A DNA stretch of 64,000 nt from Corynebacterium hylobatis (GTDB lineage Bacteria; Actinomycetota; Actinomycetes; Mycobacteriales; Mycobacteriaceae): assembly GCF_003955685.1 (NCBI RefSeq), contig NZ_RXHJ01000006.1, forward strand, positions 62,001-126,000, given 5' to 3'. The notes beneath the pieces are model-generated. The model had not been told where the DNA came from. It saw nothing but the letters and a program-made list of their open reading frames with translations, and ran no database searches. This document shows positions 24,729 to 32,964 of the stretch, piece by piece. The translations under genes were made by a program, and so were the position numbers. The stretch's first letter is position 1; each line of letters opens with the position of its first letter.

Positions 24729-26474
24729 TCAGCGCCCCGCCACCCACCGGGTGGAAGGGCCACGCTGCGGCCCTTCCGGGTCAATCATCGCTCGTCCGAG
24801 CGTGCGGAGATGCCGGAGGATTCCGGTGATCTCCTCCCGGTCAACGCCGAGCTCCTCCGCCGCTTCCCTCGCGAGAACACCCGCGCCTGAGTTCAGCTTC
24901 GCCTCCAACCATTCCTGGATACTCACAGCGGCGACCGTGCGCTCCTTCTCCTGCGCCAGGAGACGCCGCGAATGGTCAGTGAGAACCCATTCCTGCACAG
25001 AATCACTCACCGGCTGCACCAGACCGATGTCCCCCAACCAGTCCATGCCCTCACGAACAGAAAGTTCACTCTGCTGAGTCTGGGATGCCACTTCCCTCAA
25101 CGTGATGAGGGGATGATCAAAGAGGTGCCGGAGCACGATCAGGGTGAAAACCGAATGAATGACTTCCCGCCCGTGTACATCTGTCAGCCGATGTACGCCG
25201 ACCACAAAGTCCCTGTCCGGCCGTCCCGCAGAAATGGTCACCTGGACCGACGACTGCGTGGTCTCCACCTCTGGAGCCCGTCGACCAGTCGCCAGCATCG
25301 ACACCCACATCCGGTCAAAACCCCGGGAGGACTCCTCCGCCAGGCCCATCATCCGCATCGCCGCCATGAGTTTGTGATTCCGGGGATGCGAGACCGTGGT
25401 CAGAAGATTTTCCTCCGTCACCCCATAAGGCAGAGGGCCCGGGGACCACACCAGAAGAATCCGGGGAGACTGATCGACCACCACGGGAGCTGTCATGTTC
25501 CAGTCACGGTGGATGAGAGCATTTGCCACCACTTCGTCAACAGCCCGGGCAGGAAAAGCAGGCAACGGCACCTCCTGCCCTCCTCCCAGATCCACACGAT
25601 CGATTTCCTGGGGTGCGCTCTCCGAAATCCGGTCAAGGATCTCGCGGAAGGCAAGCACCAGAGGAGAAGAGATCTCCCGGACACGGGGTTCTCCGCCGGG
25701 CACAGTGCGTAATAGATGCCGAACACTCAAACGTCCTCGCCGCATCGGCATCAACAGGATCTCTGCTGCTACCGTCAGCTCTTTCTTTTGCGTGAGCAGC
25801 CCCAGCTCCTCCAATAGACCATTCATGGTCTGCGGAACCGGATCCGTCTGACCGGCCGCGGATCGACGCGCTGCCAGTCGAGAGCGGGCTTCGGCAACCG
25901 CAAGAGGATCAAGATCCTCGATTTTCGCCTCTGCGACTGCGGCGGTGAAATCAGGATTCGCCCGAGCTGCGATCAACGCCTGGCGTTCTGCATTGGTGAG
26001 TGGCACGCAGGAAGTACCCATCCGACGGGTCGCCTGCCCCTTGGTCCGTTCATAGACAGTGAGGGCGGCGGGAATTCTGATCCACACCAGTCTCGCTCCC
26101 TCGTACCGGATGATTTCCGCCTCCACCCTGAGGTTCGGCTTCGTTCCATTAAAGATCTTCTCCACCAACCAGGCCGGCTCCCGGTCGGTACCGGTGAATG
26201 CTGCTGGACCAGGAATTCTATCCGCGACACCGAGAAGGATATGCGCGTCACCTCCCTCCCCGTTGGCCAGGCAGACACACTCATCGAGAAGAAAATCCAC
26301 CAGCTTGGCGTCCTGATTCCGCCCAGCCGCTTTAGCCGAACGCGCAGGATCTTCCTTGAAGTCCAGAATTTCTGACTCCTGGGCATCCGCGGTGGAGCCG
26401 TCCCGGATATGGGTGAGGGCAGAAATTATCTCGTCGGGAAGAACATGACCGCTGGAGCATACGGGGGTGGGCAT
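24729..26474 (-). CDS. Schlafen/AlbA-type ATP-binding protein (COG2865-like)
   Basis: 581 residues from the ATG at 26474. The N-terminal AlbA_2 (Schlafen-like) domain includes ESEILDFKED, then VDFLLDECVCLANGEGGDAHILLGV. A central region carries the HATPase_c_4-like ARAVDEVVANALIHRDWN block near residue 340 (N-box-like Glu/Asn), and the C-terminal 150 residues contain two winged-helix-like segments (ITLREVASQTQQSELSVREG; EAAEELGVDREEITGILRHL). Such proteins are predicted DNA-binding regulators or nucleases, some tied to phage defence. Its sequence is visibly more AT-rich than its neighbours. TAGAGT 7 nt before the ATG suggests leaderless expression, with the upstream repeat covering the -35 area. 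Flanking long repeats suggest mobility or autoregulation. Confidence 0.85.
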   Translation of the reverse strand: MPTPVCSSGHVLPDEIISALTHIRDGSTADAQESEILDFKEDPARSAKAAGRNQDAKLVDFLLDECVCLANGEGGDAHILLGVADRIPGPAAFTGTDREPAWLVEKIFNGTKPNLRVEAEIIRYEGARLVWIRIPAALTVYERTKGQATRRMGTSCVPLTNAERQALIAARANPDFTAAVAEAKIEDLDPLAVAEARSRLAARRSAAGQTDPVPQTMNGLLEELGLLTQKKELTVAAEILLMPMRRGRLSVRHLLRTVPGGEPRVREISSPLVLAFREILDRISESAPQEIDRVDLGGGQEVPLPAFPARAVDEVVANALIHRDWNMTAPVVVDQSPRILLVWSPGPLPYGVTEENLLTTVSHPRNHKLMAAMRMMGLAEESSRGFDRMWVSMLATGRRAPEVETTQSSVQVTISAGRPDRDFVVGVHRLTDVHGREVIHSVFTLIVLRHLFDHPLITLREVASQTQQSELSVREGMDWLGDIGLVQPVSDSVQEWVLTDHSRRLLAQEKERTVAAVSIQEWLEAKLNSGAGVLAREAAEELGVDREEITGILRHLRTLGRAMIDPEGPQRGPSTRWVAGR

Positions 26475-26493
26475 GTTCTTTACTCTACCCGGT

Positions 26494-26608
26494 AGTAATT
26501 GCAGAGTTGTTTGAAACAACTCTCAAACAACTATTTCCGAAAAAGACCTCTAAAATGGATAAAAAACCAGCTCAGGATAGTTGTTTAGAGTTGTTTCGAG
26601 TTGTTTCA
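26494..26608 (+). repeat. Long direct repeat, copy 2, over the Schlafen-like gene promoter
   Basis: Same orientation and architecture as the copy at 24606-24719; the middle ~30 bp differs and is A-rich. It ends about 20 bp from the predicted -10 (26482-26487, minus strand), so its left arm covers the -35 position. It is itself bordered by near-identical 16-mers, ACCCGGTAGTAATTGC (26487-26502) and ACCCGGCAGTAATTAC (26615-26630), which match at 14 of 16 positions. Confidence 0.88.
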
Positions 26609-26626
26609 TTATGGACCCGGCAGTAA

Positions 26627-27523
26627 TTACCCCACCAGGTTGAGGCCGGTGACCGGGAAACCGAGATCCACCACAAGCTGCTTGCCCTGTTTCGAGTGAG
26701 CGGGGTCCGGGACCGCCCAGATCTTGCCGGAGAGATCCGCGACGTAGGCCACGCGCGCTGGCTTATCCACACTCAGCCCGATGGCCTCCTCGAAACCGTC
26801 CGCCAGGATCTCCGGGGCCACACCCTTCTCCCCCACCGGCGGGACCACCGCCCGGTTGAGGGAGTTGCCGCCGGGATGCGAACCGGAGCCGCGGTCGGTC
26901 CAGAGCAGACGACCGCCGATAAGCTCCAGGTCAATGGGGGCGGGCAGGTTGTCCCAGAGCAGCTCGATGTCACTGCGGTTCTCCGCGGTCTCGCCGGCGG
27001 GGATCTCCAGGCCAGCGCGGAAGATCTTCCCGTCCCCACCGGCGAAGGAGCCTTTCTGACTCCAGTACATATGGCCGTTGGCCTCGTCGAGAGCCAGACC
27101 GACGATCCAGTCACGCTCCGCCCCGGAACCGTCGCGGCGGACCAGATCCCGCAGTCCAGTACCGTCCTTCCGGGCGGTGGCCAGCGAGAAGCCCTCGCGG
27201 TTTCCCCAGTACAGGTTGCCCGCACTGTCCAGGGCCAGCTGCTTTCCGGTGGTCGTCCCGCCGGGGGCGACGATGTCACGCCGGTTGAGGCCGTTGATGT
27301 CGATGGCGTGGACCCCGCCGTCCACATTCGCGTACACCGCTTCTCCGCTCGGGCTCAGCGAGGTCCGCTCCCCCATGGTGGTCCAGAAGATGGTGCGGCC
27401 GTCGCAGACCACTCCGTCCGGGTGGCGGCCCGTCTCAGTGATGATGACCTGACGGTTCCCCGTGGGGACATCAATCAACTCGATGCGGTCCAGGTCCCGG
27501 GCGAGCGCGAGAAGATAGGTCAT
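26627..27523 (-). CDS. YWTD/SMP-30-like beta-propeller protein
   Basis: 298 residues of repeated beta-blade units, each with a YW or FW pair and a Gly-Asn/Asp turn: GRTIFWTTMG, GNLYWGNREG, GHMYWSQKGS, GRLLWTDRGS. This is the low-density-lipoprotein-receptor YWTD propeller type found in bacterial lactonase-like proteins. No signal peptide is visible. It lies at the end of the minus-strand dehydrogenase genes and may hydrolyse a lactone or simply bind a metabolite; the lactonase Asp/Glu/Asn metal site cannot be assigned by eye. Its TAA stop is within the 16-bp repeat that flanks repeat copy 2. Confidence 0.8.
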   Translation of the reverse strand: MTYLLALARDLDRIELIDVPTGNRQVIITETGRHPDGVVCDGRTIFWTTMGERTSLSPSGEAVYANVDGGVHAIDINGLNRRDIVAPGGTTTGKQLALDSAGNLYWGNREGFSLATARKDGTGLRDLVRRDGSGAERDWIVGLALDEANGHMYWSQKGSFAGGDGKIFRAGLEIPAGETAENRSDIELLWDNLPAPIDLELIGGRLLWTDRGSGSHPGGNSLNRAVVPPVGEKGVAPEILADGFEEAIGLSVDKPARVAYVADLSGKIWAVPDPAHSKQGKQLVVDLGFPVTGLNLVG

Positions 27524-27585
27524 GTCGGGGCTCCCTGTTCGGCGGTGCGGTTGCCCCGAGGGTACCGGCGGGGGTGGGGTTGGGG

Positions 27586-28674
27586 TCAGGGATTGACCAC
27601 CACCAGCCGCGACACCGCGCCTTCCTTCAATCTGCGGTAGCCGTCATTGATGTCTTCCAGCGCGATGGTCTCCGAGATGAGTTCATCCAGACGCAACAGG
27701 CCGCGCGCCTCCAGGCCCGCGAAGAAGGGGATGTCCACCTGGAGGTTTGCGCTGCCCATGTAGACGCTCTCTAGCCGGTTGCGGTTGCGCATGAATTTCA
27801 TGGCGTTGACGGTGACGGTCACGTCAGCCCCGCCGATACCCACCAGGTACAGGGCACCGCCATAAGAGAGCATGTCCAGCCCCTGCTGGGCCACGCGTTC
27901 AGAGCCGACGAAATCAAAGACATGGTCGATCCCCTCGGGGATGATCTCGTGGATCGCCTGCACCGGGTCCGTGGCCAGCGAGTTGATCGTGTCGGTGGCG
28001 CCGAAGCCGCTGGCCTTGGCCAGTTTCTCATCGGAGATGTCGAGGGCCACGATCCGGGAGGCCCCGGCGAGGACCGCCGCGCTGATCGCGTTGAGGCCCA
28101 CCCCGCCGGCGCCGATGACGGCGACGGTCTCGCCGCGTCCCACCTTCGCCGTGTTCAGGACAGCACCCGCACCGGTGATCACTCCACACCCCAGCAAGGC
28201 AGCATTCTCGAAGGGAATGCCTGCCGGGATCTTTGCCAGCTGATTCTCGTGGACCAGCGCCTGCTCCGCGAAGCCGCCGAGGCCGAAAGCCTGGGTGAGT
28301 CCCTGCCCGTCCACCGAGAGTCGCGGTGACTGCCCCTTCTCACGCAGGGTGAAGTCAACGTTGCGGCAGTAGTAGGACTGCCCCGACAGACAACGTTCGC
28401 ACTCACCGCAGTAGCGCACCAGGGCAGCCACGACAGGGTCGCCTACCCGGAGAGCGGTCACGTTCTCTCCGACTTCCCGCACGACACCGGAGATCTCGTG
28501 GCCGAACACCGCGGGGAAGGGAAATCCCAGGTCGGCGCTGGCCAGCGTGTAATCCGAGTGGCACAGTCCCACGGCCTTGACATCGATGAGCACCTCCTTG
28601 GCCTCAGGCGCGGCGATCTGGACATCCACGATCTCGAAGCCGGCTCCGGCGGAGGGGACAACAGCTGCTTTCAT
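27586..28674 (-). CDS. Zinc-dependent alcohol dehydrogenase (MDR)
   Basis: 362 residues of the medium-chain dehydrogenase family. Catalytic zinc ligands are the Cys in VGLCHSDYT and the His/Glu in FGHEISG; the structural zinc site is CGECERCLSGQSYYC; the NAD site is VAVIGAGGVGLNAISAA. It resembles class III/NDMA-type and geraniol-type enzymes that oxidise primary or allylic alcohols. The ATG at 28674 begins the typical MKAAVV; a GTG overlapping the aldehyde dehydrogenase stop (28710) would add 12 unusual residues. It follows that gene closely, so alcohol to aldehyde to acid oxidation is encoded together. Confidence 0.9.
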   Translation of the reverse strand: MKAAVVPSAGAGFEIVDVQIAAPEAKEVLIDVKAVGLCHSDYTLASADLGFPFPAVFGHEISGVVREVGENVTALRVGDPVVAALVRYCGECERCLSGQSYYCRNVDFTLREKGQSPRLSVDGQGLTQAFGLGGFAEQALVHENQLAKIPAGIPFENAALLGCGVITGAGAVLNTAKVGRGETVAVIGAGGVGLNAISAAVLAGASRIVALDISDEKLAKASGFGATDTINSLATDPVQAIHEIIPEGIDHVFDFVGSERVAQQGLDMLSYGGALYLVGIGGADVTVTVNAMKFMRNRNRLESVYMGSANLQVDIPFFAGLEARGLLRLDELISETIALEDINDGYRRLKEGAVSRLVVVNP

Positions 28675-28706
28675 CAACTTCTGCTTTCTGGTTGGTTCTT
28701 CAGTCG

Positions 28707-30158
28707 TCACGCGTTGGGCTGGAGGAGGTACACGGACTTGAGCACCTGGTAGTGCGACAGGCCTTCCGGCCCCAGTTCACGCCCGAGGCCGCTCGCCTTC
28801 ACCCCGCCGAACGGCGCGGACGGGTCCGTGGCGTAACCGTTGATCCCGATGGTTCCGGTCTCCACCTGCTTTGCGACGCCCACCGCACGGTCAAAGTCCG
28901 CACTCCACACGCTGCCGGCAAGACCGAAGTCGGAGTCGTTGGCGATGTCGATGGCGTCCTGCTCGTCGGTGTATTTGATGATGGAGAGGACCGGGCCGAA
29001 GAACTCCTTCTGCGCGGCAGTTCCCTTGCGGTCGACGTCCGCGAACACCGTCGGCTCAAGGAACCAACCCTTATCCTGGTCCGCGGGACGGCCACCACCA
29101 GTGGTGATGCGTGCACCCTCCTCGGCTGACTGTCTGATCAGGGATTCCACGCGATCCCGGTGACGTTCGCTGACCAGGGGACCGATCTCGGTGGCGGGGT
29201 CGAAGGGGTCGCCGACCTCGAGGTTGCTGACCTTATCGGTGATCAGCTCGACCATCTCGTCGTAGCGTGATTCCGGGACCAGGATCCGGGTGGACAGCCA
29301 GCACACCTGCCCGTTGTTGGTCATCGACGCGTGGTAGAGCTGATCGATGTTCCCGGCCAGATCAAAGTCATCGAGCAGGATGGCCGCAGACTTGCCGCCC
29401 AACTCCAGAGTGACGGGGCGGAGTAGGCGGCCACAGGTCTCGCCGATGAGCCGGCCGACCTCCGGGGAGCCGGTGAAGGAGATCTTGTCCACGCCGGGGT
29501 GGCTGACCAGATGGGAACTGACGGACCCACCGGCGGGCACGATGTTCAGGACGCCGGCGGGCAGTCCCGCCGCCATGGCAGCCTCGGCGACGGTGAAGGC
29601 ATCAAGGACCGTCTCCGGGGAGGGTTTCAATACGACAGTGCAGCCGGCGGCCAGGGCGGGTGCCAGCTTGAGGAAGGTGATGCTCTGGGGAACATTCCAC
29701 GGGAGGATGGCACCCACCACCCCGATCGGCGAGCGTGTGACCAGCACCTGCTTCCCCTTCACACCGGGACGGACCTCATCCTCCTGCGCACAGACCATGT
29801 CGGCGTAGAACCGCAGCAGCTGCGCCGGGTTGGTGGTCTCCCACTTCTGGGAGAGGGAGACGGGCATGCCGTTCTGCGCCGTGACCCGATTCGCGATCTC
29901 CTCGCCACGGGTCTCGAGTTCCCCGGCGAAACGCCGCAGTGTCTCAGCCCGCCTCTCGGCCGGCCAGGTGGGCCAACCTTCTGGGTCGTCGAACGCTACT
30001 CGAGCAGCCGTAACAGCGCTGTCAATATCCTCATTCTTCCCCTCCGGGACGCTTCCTATGTATTCCTCCGTGGCCGTCGAATGAACCCGGATGCGGTCCT
30101 CCGATGACGGTGTCTGCCATTTACCCCCGATAAAGAGGCTGTCGTATTCGATGGTCAT
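28707..30158 (-). CDS. NAD(P)-dependent aldehyde dehydrogenase
   Basis: 483 residues with the ALDH hallmarks: PWNVPQSITFLKLAPALAAG, FTGSPEVGRLIGE, the general-base Glu in LELGGKSAAI, the nucleophile in NNGQVCWLSTR, and FFGPVLSIIKYTDEQDAI. It begins MTIEYDSLFIGGKWQ behind AAGGAGAACC. It should oxidise the aldehyde produced by the adjacent zinc alcohol dehydrogenase. An operator-like 17-bp dyad lies 33 bp upstream of the start, and a terminator for the HtaA gene precedes it, so this pair has its own promoter. Confidence 0.93.
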   Translation of the reverse strand: MTIEYDSLFIGGKWQTPSSEDRIRVHSTATEEYIGSVPEGKNEDIDSAVTAARVAFDDPEGWPTWPAERRAETLRRFAGELETRGEEIANRVTAQNGMPVSLSQKWETTNPAQLLRFYADMVCAQEDEVRPGVKGKQVLVTRSPIGVVGAILPWNVPQSITFLKLAPALAAGCTVVLKPSPETVLDAFTVAEAAMAAGLPAGVLNIVPAGGSVSSHLVSHPGVDKISFTGSPEVGRLIGETCGRLLRPVTLELGGKSAAILLDDFDLAGNIDQLYHASMTNNGQVCWLSTRILVPESRYDEMVELITDKVSNLEVGDPFDPATEIGPLVSERHRDRVESLIRQSAEEGARITTGGGRPADQDKGWFLEPTVFADVDRKGTAAQKEFFGPVLSIIKYTDEQDAIDIANDSDFGLAGSVWSADFDRAVGVAKQVETGTIGINGYATDPSAPFGGVKASGLGRELGPEGLSHYQVLKSVYLLQPNA

Positions 30159-30190
30159 CGTCGTGGTTCTCCTTCAGGAAATCTCATTAT

Positions 30191-30207
30191 TGTCGAACTG
30201 TTCAACA
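30191..30207. promoter_or_regulatory. 17-bp dyad upstream of the aldehyde dehydrogenase gene
   Basis: TGTCGAAC-T-GTTCAACA: 7 of 8 arm positions are symmetric. It lies 33-49 bp before the start codon at 30158, where an operator would overlap the promoter. The cognate regulator may be the island's FCD-GntR or TetR protein; this is not determined. Confidence 0.5.
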
Positions 30208-30229
30208 TTTATTTTGAAGCCTAAGAAAT

Positions 30230-30250
30230 GGGGCCGGCGAGGCCGACCCC
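30230..30250 (-). terminator. Rho-independent-like terminator after the HtaA gene
   Basis: On the minus strand GGGGTCGGC-CTC-GCCGGCCCC (one mismatch) is followed by ATTTCTT. It ends the dctPQM-HtaA transcript 40 bp beyond the stop at 30290. Confidence 0.65.
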
Positions 30251-30289
30251 ACCCGGACCCCTGGCTGCAGGGGCACGTCAGCAAGCTGT

Positions 30290-30790
30290 TTAAGGAGCGG
30301 TGAACCAGATGCTGACAGGGTCCATCGCATCACCCGCGAAATAGTTGCCCATGAACAGGTACTGGCCTTCCTCGGCAAGCTGCGCCCGGAACGTCAGGTT
30401 CGGCAGCTGGAGGGCGGGGGAGTTCTCCCGCATGAGGTTGGCTATGGCCATCCGCACCGGCTTCCCGTCCTCCTCATCAACCTCTGCCGAGAGAACCCCC
30501 TCACCGTCTGCAGTGAAGCTCACATGCGGGTTGGCGATCCTCACTGACAGAGCCCCATGGTGGCCGGTGAGATGCACCGCCCCCTTGAATGCCAGGGTGT
30601 TGACGTCGGCATCCGCAGTCGGGTCTGTCTGGAACTCGATCTGGCCGTCGCTGCACCTGCGTGCTTCTCCGGCGAAACCGTAGCTGTGATCCGGCAGACG
30701 CTCGAAGTAGTTACGGAAGGACTCCTTGATCCCCCACTCCAGGGAGGCGTGAGCCAGGCTGGTGCCATGGGCTTCCATGAGTGAATTCAT
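30290..30790 (-). CDS. Cytosolic single-domain HtaA-like protein (copy 1)
   Basis: 166 residues matching one HtaA domain (PF04213 type): LEWGIKESFRNYFERLPD at residues 17-34, LAFKGAVHLTGHHGALSVRI at 66-85, then NPHVSF. In secreted corynebacterial HtaA the heme site uses a Ser-x3-Tyr in the SFRxY stretch and a downstream His (from memory of that family); here Ser24, Tyr28 and His77 or His78 are in register. Unlike HtaA, HtaB and HtaC there is no signal peptide, C-terminal helix or sorting signal. The start has AGAGGAG 7 nt upstream, and the dctM stop is 13 bp before it, making it the last gene of the TRAP operon. A role in binding heme or the imported ligand is inference. Confidence 0.85.
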   Translation of the reverse strand: MNSLMEAHGTSLAHASLEWGIKESFRNYFERLPDHSYGFAGEARRCSDGQIEFQTDPTADADVNTLAFKGAVHLTGHHGALSVRIANPHVSFTADGEGVLSAEVDEEDGKPVRMAIANLMRENSPALQLPNLTFRAQLAEEGQYLFMGNYFAGDAMDPVSIWFTAP

Positions 30791-30803
30791 TATGGCGCTC
30801 CTC

Positions 30804-32330
30804 TTAATTGGTCACCGACAGCTGCTGCGGCAGCCATGTGACCAGGTCGGGGAAGAAGATGATCAGGACGGTGACCACGAGCGCAACACCGACGAACGGC
30901 ATCACACCGATGAACGTGGTGGTCAGCGAAATCGGTTTACCTCGGTTGACCTCCGGATCCTGCGCGATCCTGTGGATGACGAAGCTCAGGACACCGAGAG
31001 GTGGGGTCACCATCCCGATCTCCACCATGATCACCAGGAAGACACCGAACCAGATCATGTCGATACCCAGGGCCGTGACCGGCGCCGCGAGGATCGGGAC
31101 GGTGAGAAGGATGATGGCCATGGTGTCCATGAACATGCCCAGGATCAGATACAGGATGACCAGGATCAACAGGAAGGAGACGGCATTCAGGCCGATGTCC
31201 AGGATCATGTCCGTCAGGCTGTTGGCCAGGCGACTCAACGTGACCACACGGGTCAGGACATGCACGCCGATGAGAAGCAGGAAGATGCCGGCCGACGCCA
31301 CGGTGGCCACCACCAGCACACTCTTGATGTAGCCGAAGAAGTCCTTCAGGCCATTGGAGCCATCTGTTCGGGTGAACCAACCGAGAAGCAGGGCGACGAT
31401 GGAGCCGACGGCCGCAGACTCCGTTGGAGTGAACAGGCCGGACGCGATGCCACCGATGACCACGAGGGCCACAACCGCCAGCGGGATGACCTTGATCAGG
31501 CCCTTCATCTTCTCTGCGAGAGTGAAGTTCTGTCGGGCACGCGGTGCGACATCCGGCTTGATGATTCCGACAGCCAGGATGTAGAGGCAGAACGCGATGG
31601 CCAGGATGATTCCCGGAATGATGCCCGCCATGAGCTGACTGCCCACGGAAGTCTGGGCAGCGCCGGCGTAGACGACCAGCAGAACGCTCGGCGGGATCAG
31701 CTGCCCGAGCGTACCCGCCATCGCAGTGGAGCCGATGGCGAATCCCGGCTTATAACCTGCCCGGATCATCTCCGGGATGGCCACGCGGCCGAGCGCGTGG
31801 GTGAGTGCGATGGTGGAGCCGGACGATGCCGCCAGGCCCGCACCGGAGATGGTGGTGGTCAGTGCCAACCCCCCGGGCACGTTGCCCAGCCACATTTTCG
31901 CGGCATCGAAGGCACGGTTGGTCAGGCCCGACTTCCACAGAGCGGTGCCCATGAGGATGAAGGTCGGGATGACAGAGAGCTGCCACGTCGCGGTGGGATC
32001 GAAAGTCCCCTGTTCAAGTGTCGTCTGCAGTGCGGGGCCCCCGCCCAGCGAATAGAGCCCCAGGCTTCCTGCCCCCACCATGGACAGGCCGATGTGGATT
32101 CCTGCGAGCATGAGTATCAGCATGAGCACGACGGTGAGGATGCCGATGACAACCCGGTCCGGACCGCCGAACATCAGGTACGCGGCGATGAGTAGGCCGC
32201 CCCCGAACAGTGCGATCACCCAGGCCCAGGACTTCGCGTGTGAGACGTTGTCGGGAGAATCGCCGACGGCCGGAAGGTTCGTTGCGACGTCGTTCTTCAC
32301 AGCAGTACTAAGCACGGGGACCACCTTCAT
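30804..32330 (-). CDS. dctM: TRAP transporter large permease (DctM)
   Basis: 508 residues with roughly 13 hydrophobic helices. The DctM core shows GAGLAASSGSTIALTHALGRVAIPEM, the GTLGQLIPPSVLLVVYAGAAQTSVG loop and MVTPPLGVLSFVIH, all typical of the ion-coupled large subunit. It overlaps dctQ by 23 bp when started at the ATG at 32330; GTG codons shortly after are alternatives. With DctQ and DctP it forms a sodium-driven importer for an organic acid or another small polar-headed substrate. Confidence 0.92.
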   Translation of the reverse strand: MKVVPVLSTAVKNDVATNLPAVGDSPDNVSHAKSWAWVIALFGGGLLIAAYLMFGGPDRVVIGILTVVLMLILMLAGIHIGLSMVGAGSLGLYSLGGGPALQTTLEQGTFDPTATWQLSVIPTFILMGTALWKSGLTNRAFDAAKMWLGNVPGGLALTTTISGAGLAASSGSTIALTHALGRVAIPEMIRAGYKPGFAIGSTAMAGTLGQLIPPSVLLVVYAGAAQTSVGSQLMAGIIPGIILAIAFCLYILAVGIIKPDVAPRARQNFTLAEKMKGLIKVIPLAVVALVVIGGIASGLFTPTESAAVGSIVALLLGWFTRTDGSNGLKDFFGYIKSVLVVATVASAGIFLLLIGVHVLTRVVTLSRLANSLTDMILDIGLNAVSFLLILVILYLILGMFMDTMAIILLTVPILAAPVTALGIDMIWFGVFLVIMVEIGMVTPPLGVLSFVIHRIAQDPEVNRGKPISLTTTFIGVMPFVGVALVVTVLIIFFPDLVTWLPQQLSVTN

Positions 32331-32922
32331 TTCCAGGTTGGGGCAGGTTGTCTTCATCGGCGGGCTGGTGCAGGTCTGCCTCCGAGGCCGGGACAGTGAC
32401 GTGATCGGGAATGACGATCGCGACAAGGTTGGCGATGGTCTGGCCACTCAGCCAGAGCCAGCCCGCGAAAACCGCCACCTTGACGGGCCAGACGGCCAGG
32501 AGTTCGGTGCCCATGGGGACGGTCTCACGGATGCCGAAGGAGTCGAGCGCCAGTTGGTAGGAGCTCCACGTGAGAACCAGCGCCACGGCCACGGAAGTCA
32601 GCTGCCCCAGGACACGGAGGGTCTTCTGGGGACCACCCTTGATGGAGTCCTCGATGATGGTGACCCGGATGTGTTCGTTCTTGCGCTCGGTGTAGGCCAG
32701 TGCGAAAAGAATGGTGGCGGGCATGAGCCACTCAGAGACGTACTCGGCTACGCCGGTCATGGCGGAGCCGAGGAGGTTGCGCATGAGCACGTCATAGGAG
32801 ACAAGCAGCACCATGATCGACAGCGCGACCCCGGAGACAACAAGCAGTGCCGAGCTTCCACCGTGGACGATTTTTAGGAGACCGCTCAGTGGTGAGCGAC
32901 TCTGCGGACGGACTTGCAGCAT
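32308..32922 (-). CDS. dctQ: TRAP transporter small permease (DctQ)
   Basis: 204 residues with four predicted transmembrane helices and the DctQ pattern VSYDVLMRNLLGSAMTGVAEYVSEWLMPATILFALAY, followed by a charged loop (RKNEHIRVTII). The C-terminal 35 residues are a hydrophilic Asp/Asn/Pro-rich tail, longer than usual. It lies between dctP and dctM in the usual P-Q-M order. Confidence 0.88.
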   Translation of the reverse strand: MLQVRPQSRSPLSGLLKIVHGGSSALLVVSGVALSIMVLLVSYDVLMRNLLGSAMTGVAEYVSEWLMPATILFALAYTERKNEHIRVTIIEDSIKGGPQKTLRVLGQLTSVAVALVLTWSSYQLALDSFGIRETVPMGTELLAVWPVKVAVFAGWLWLSGQTIANLVAIVIPDHVTVPASEADLHQPADEDNLPQPGNEGGPRA

Positions 32923-32964
32923 GGAGGTATCCTTCCCACTTGGGAAAATGAGGGTTGTTGGCCC

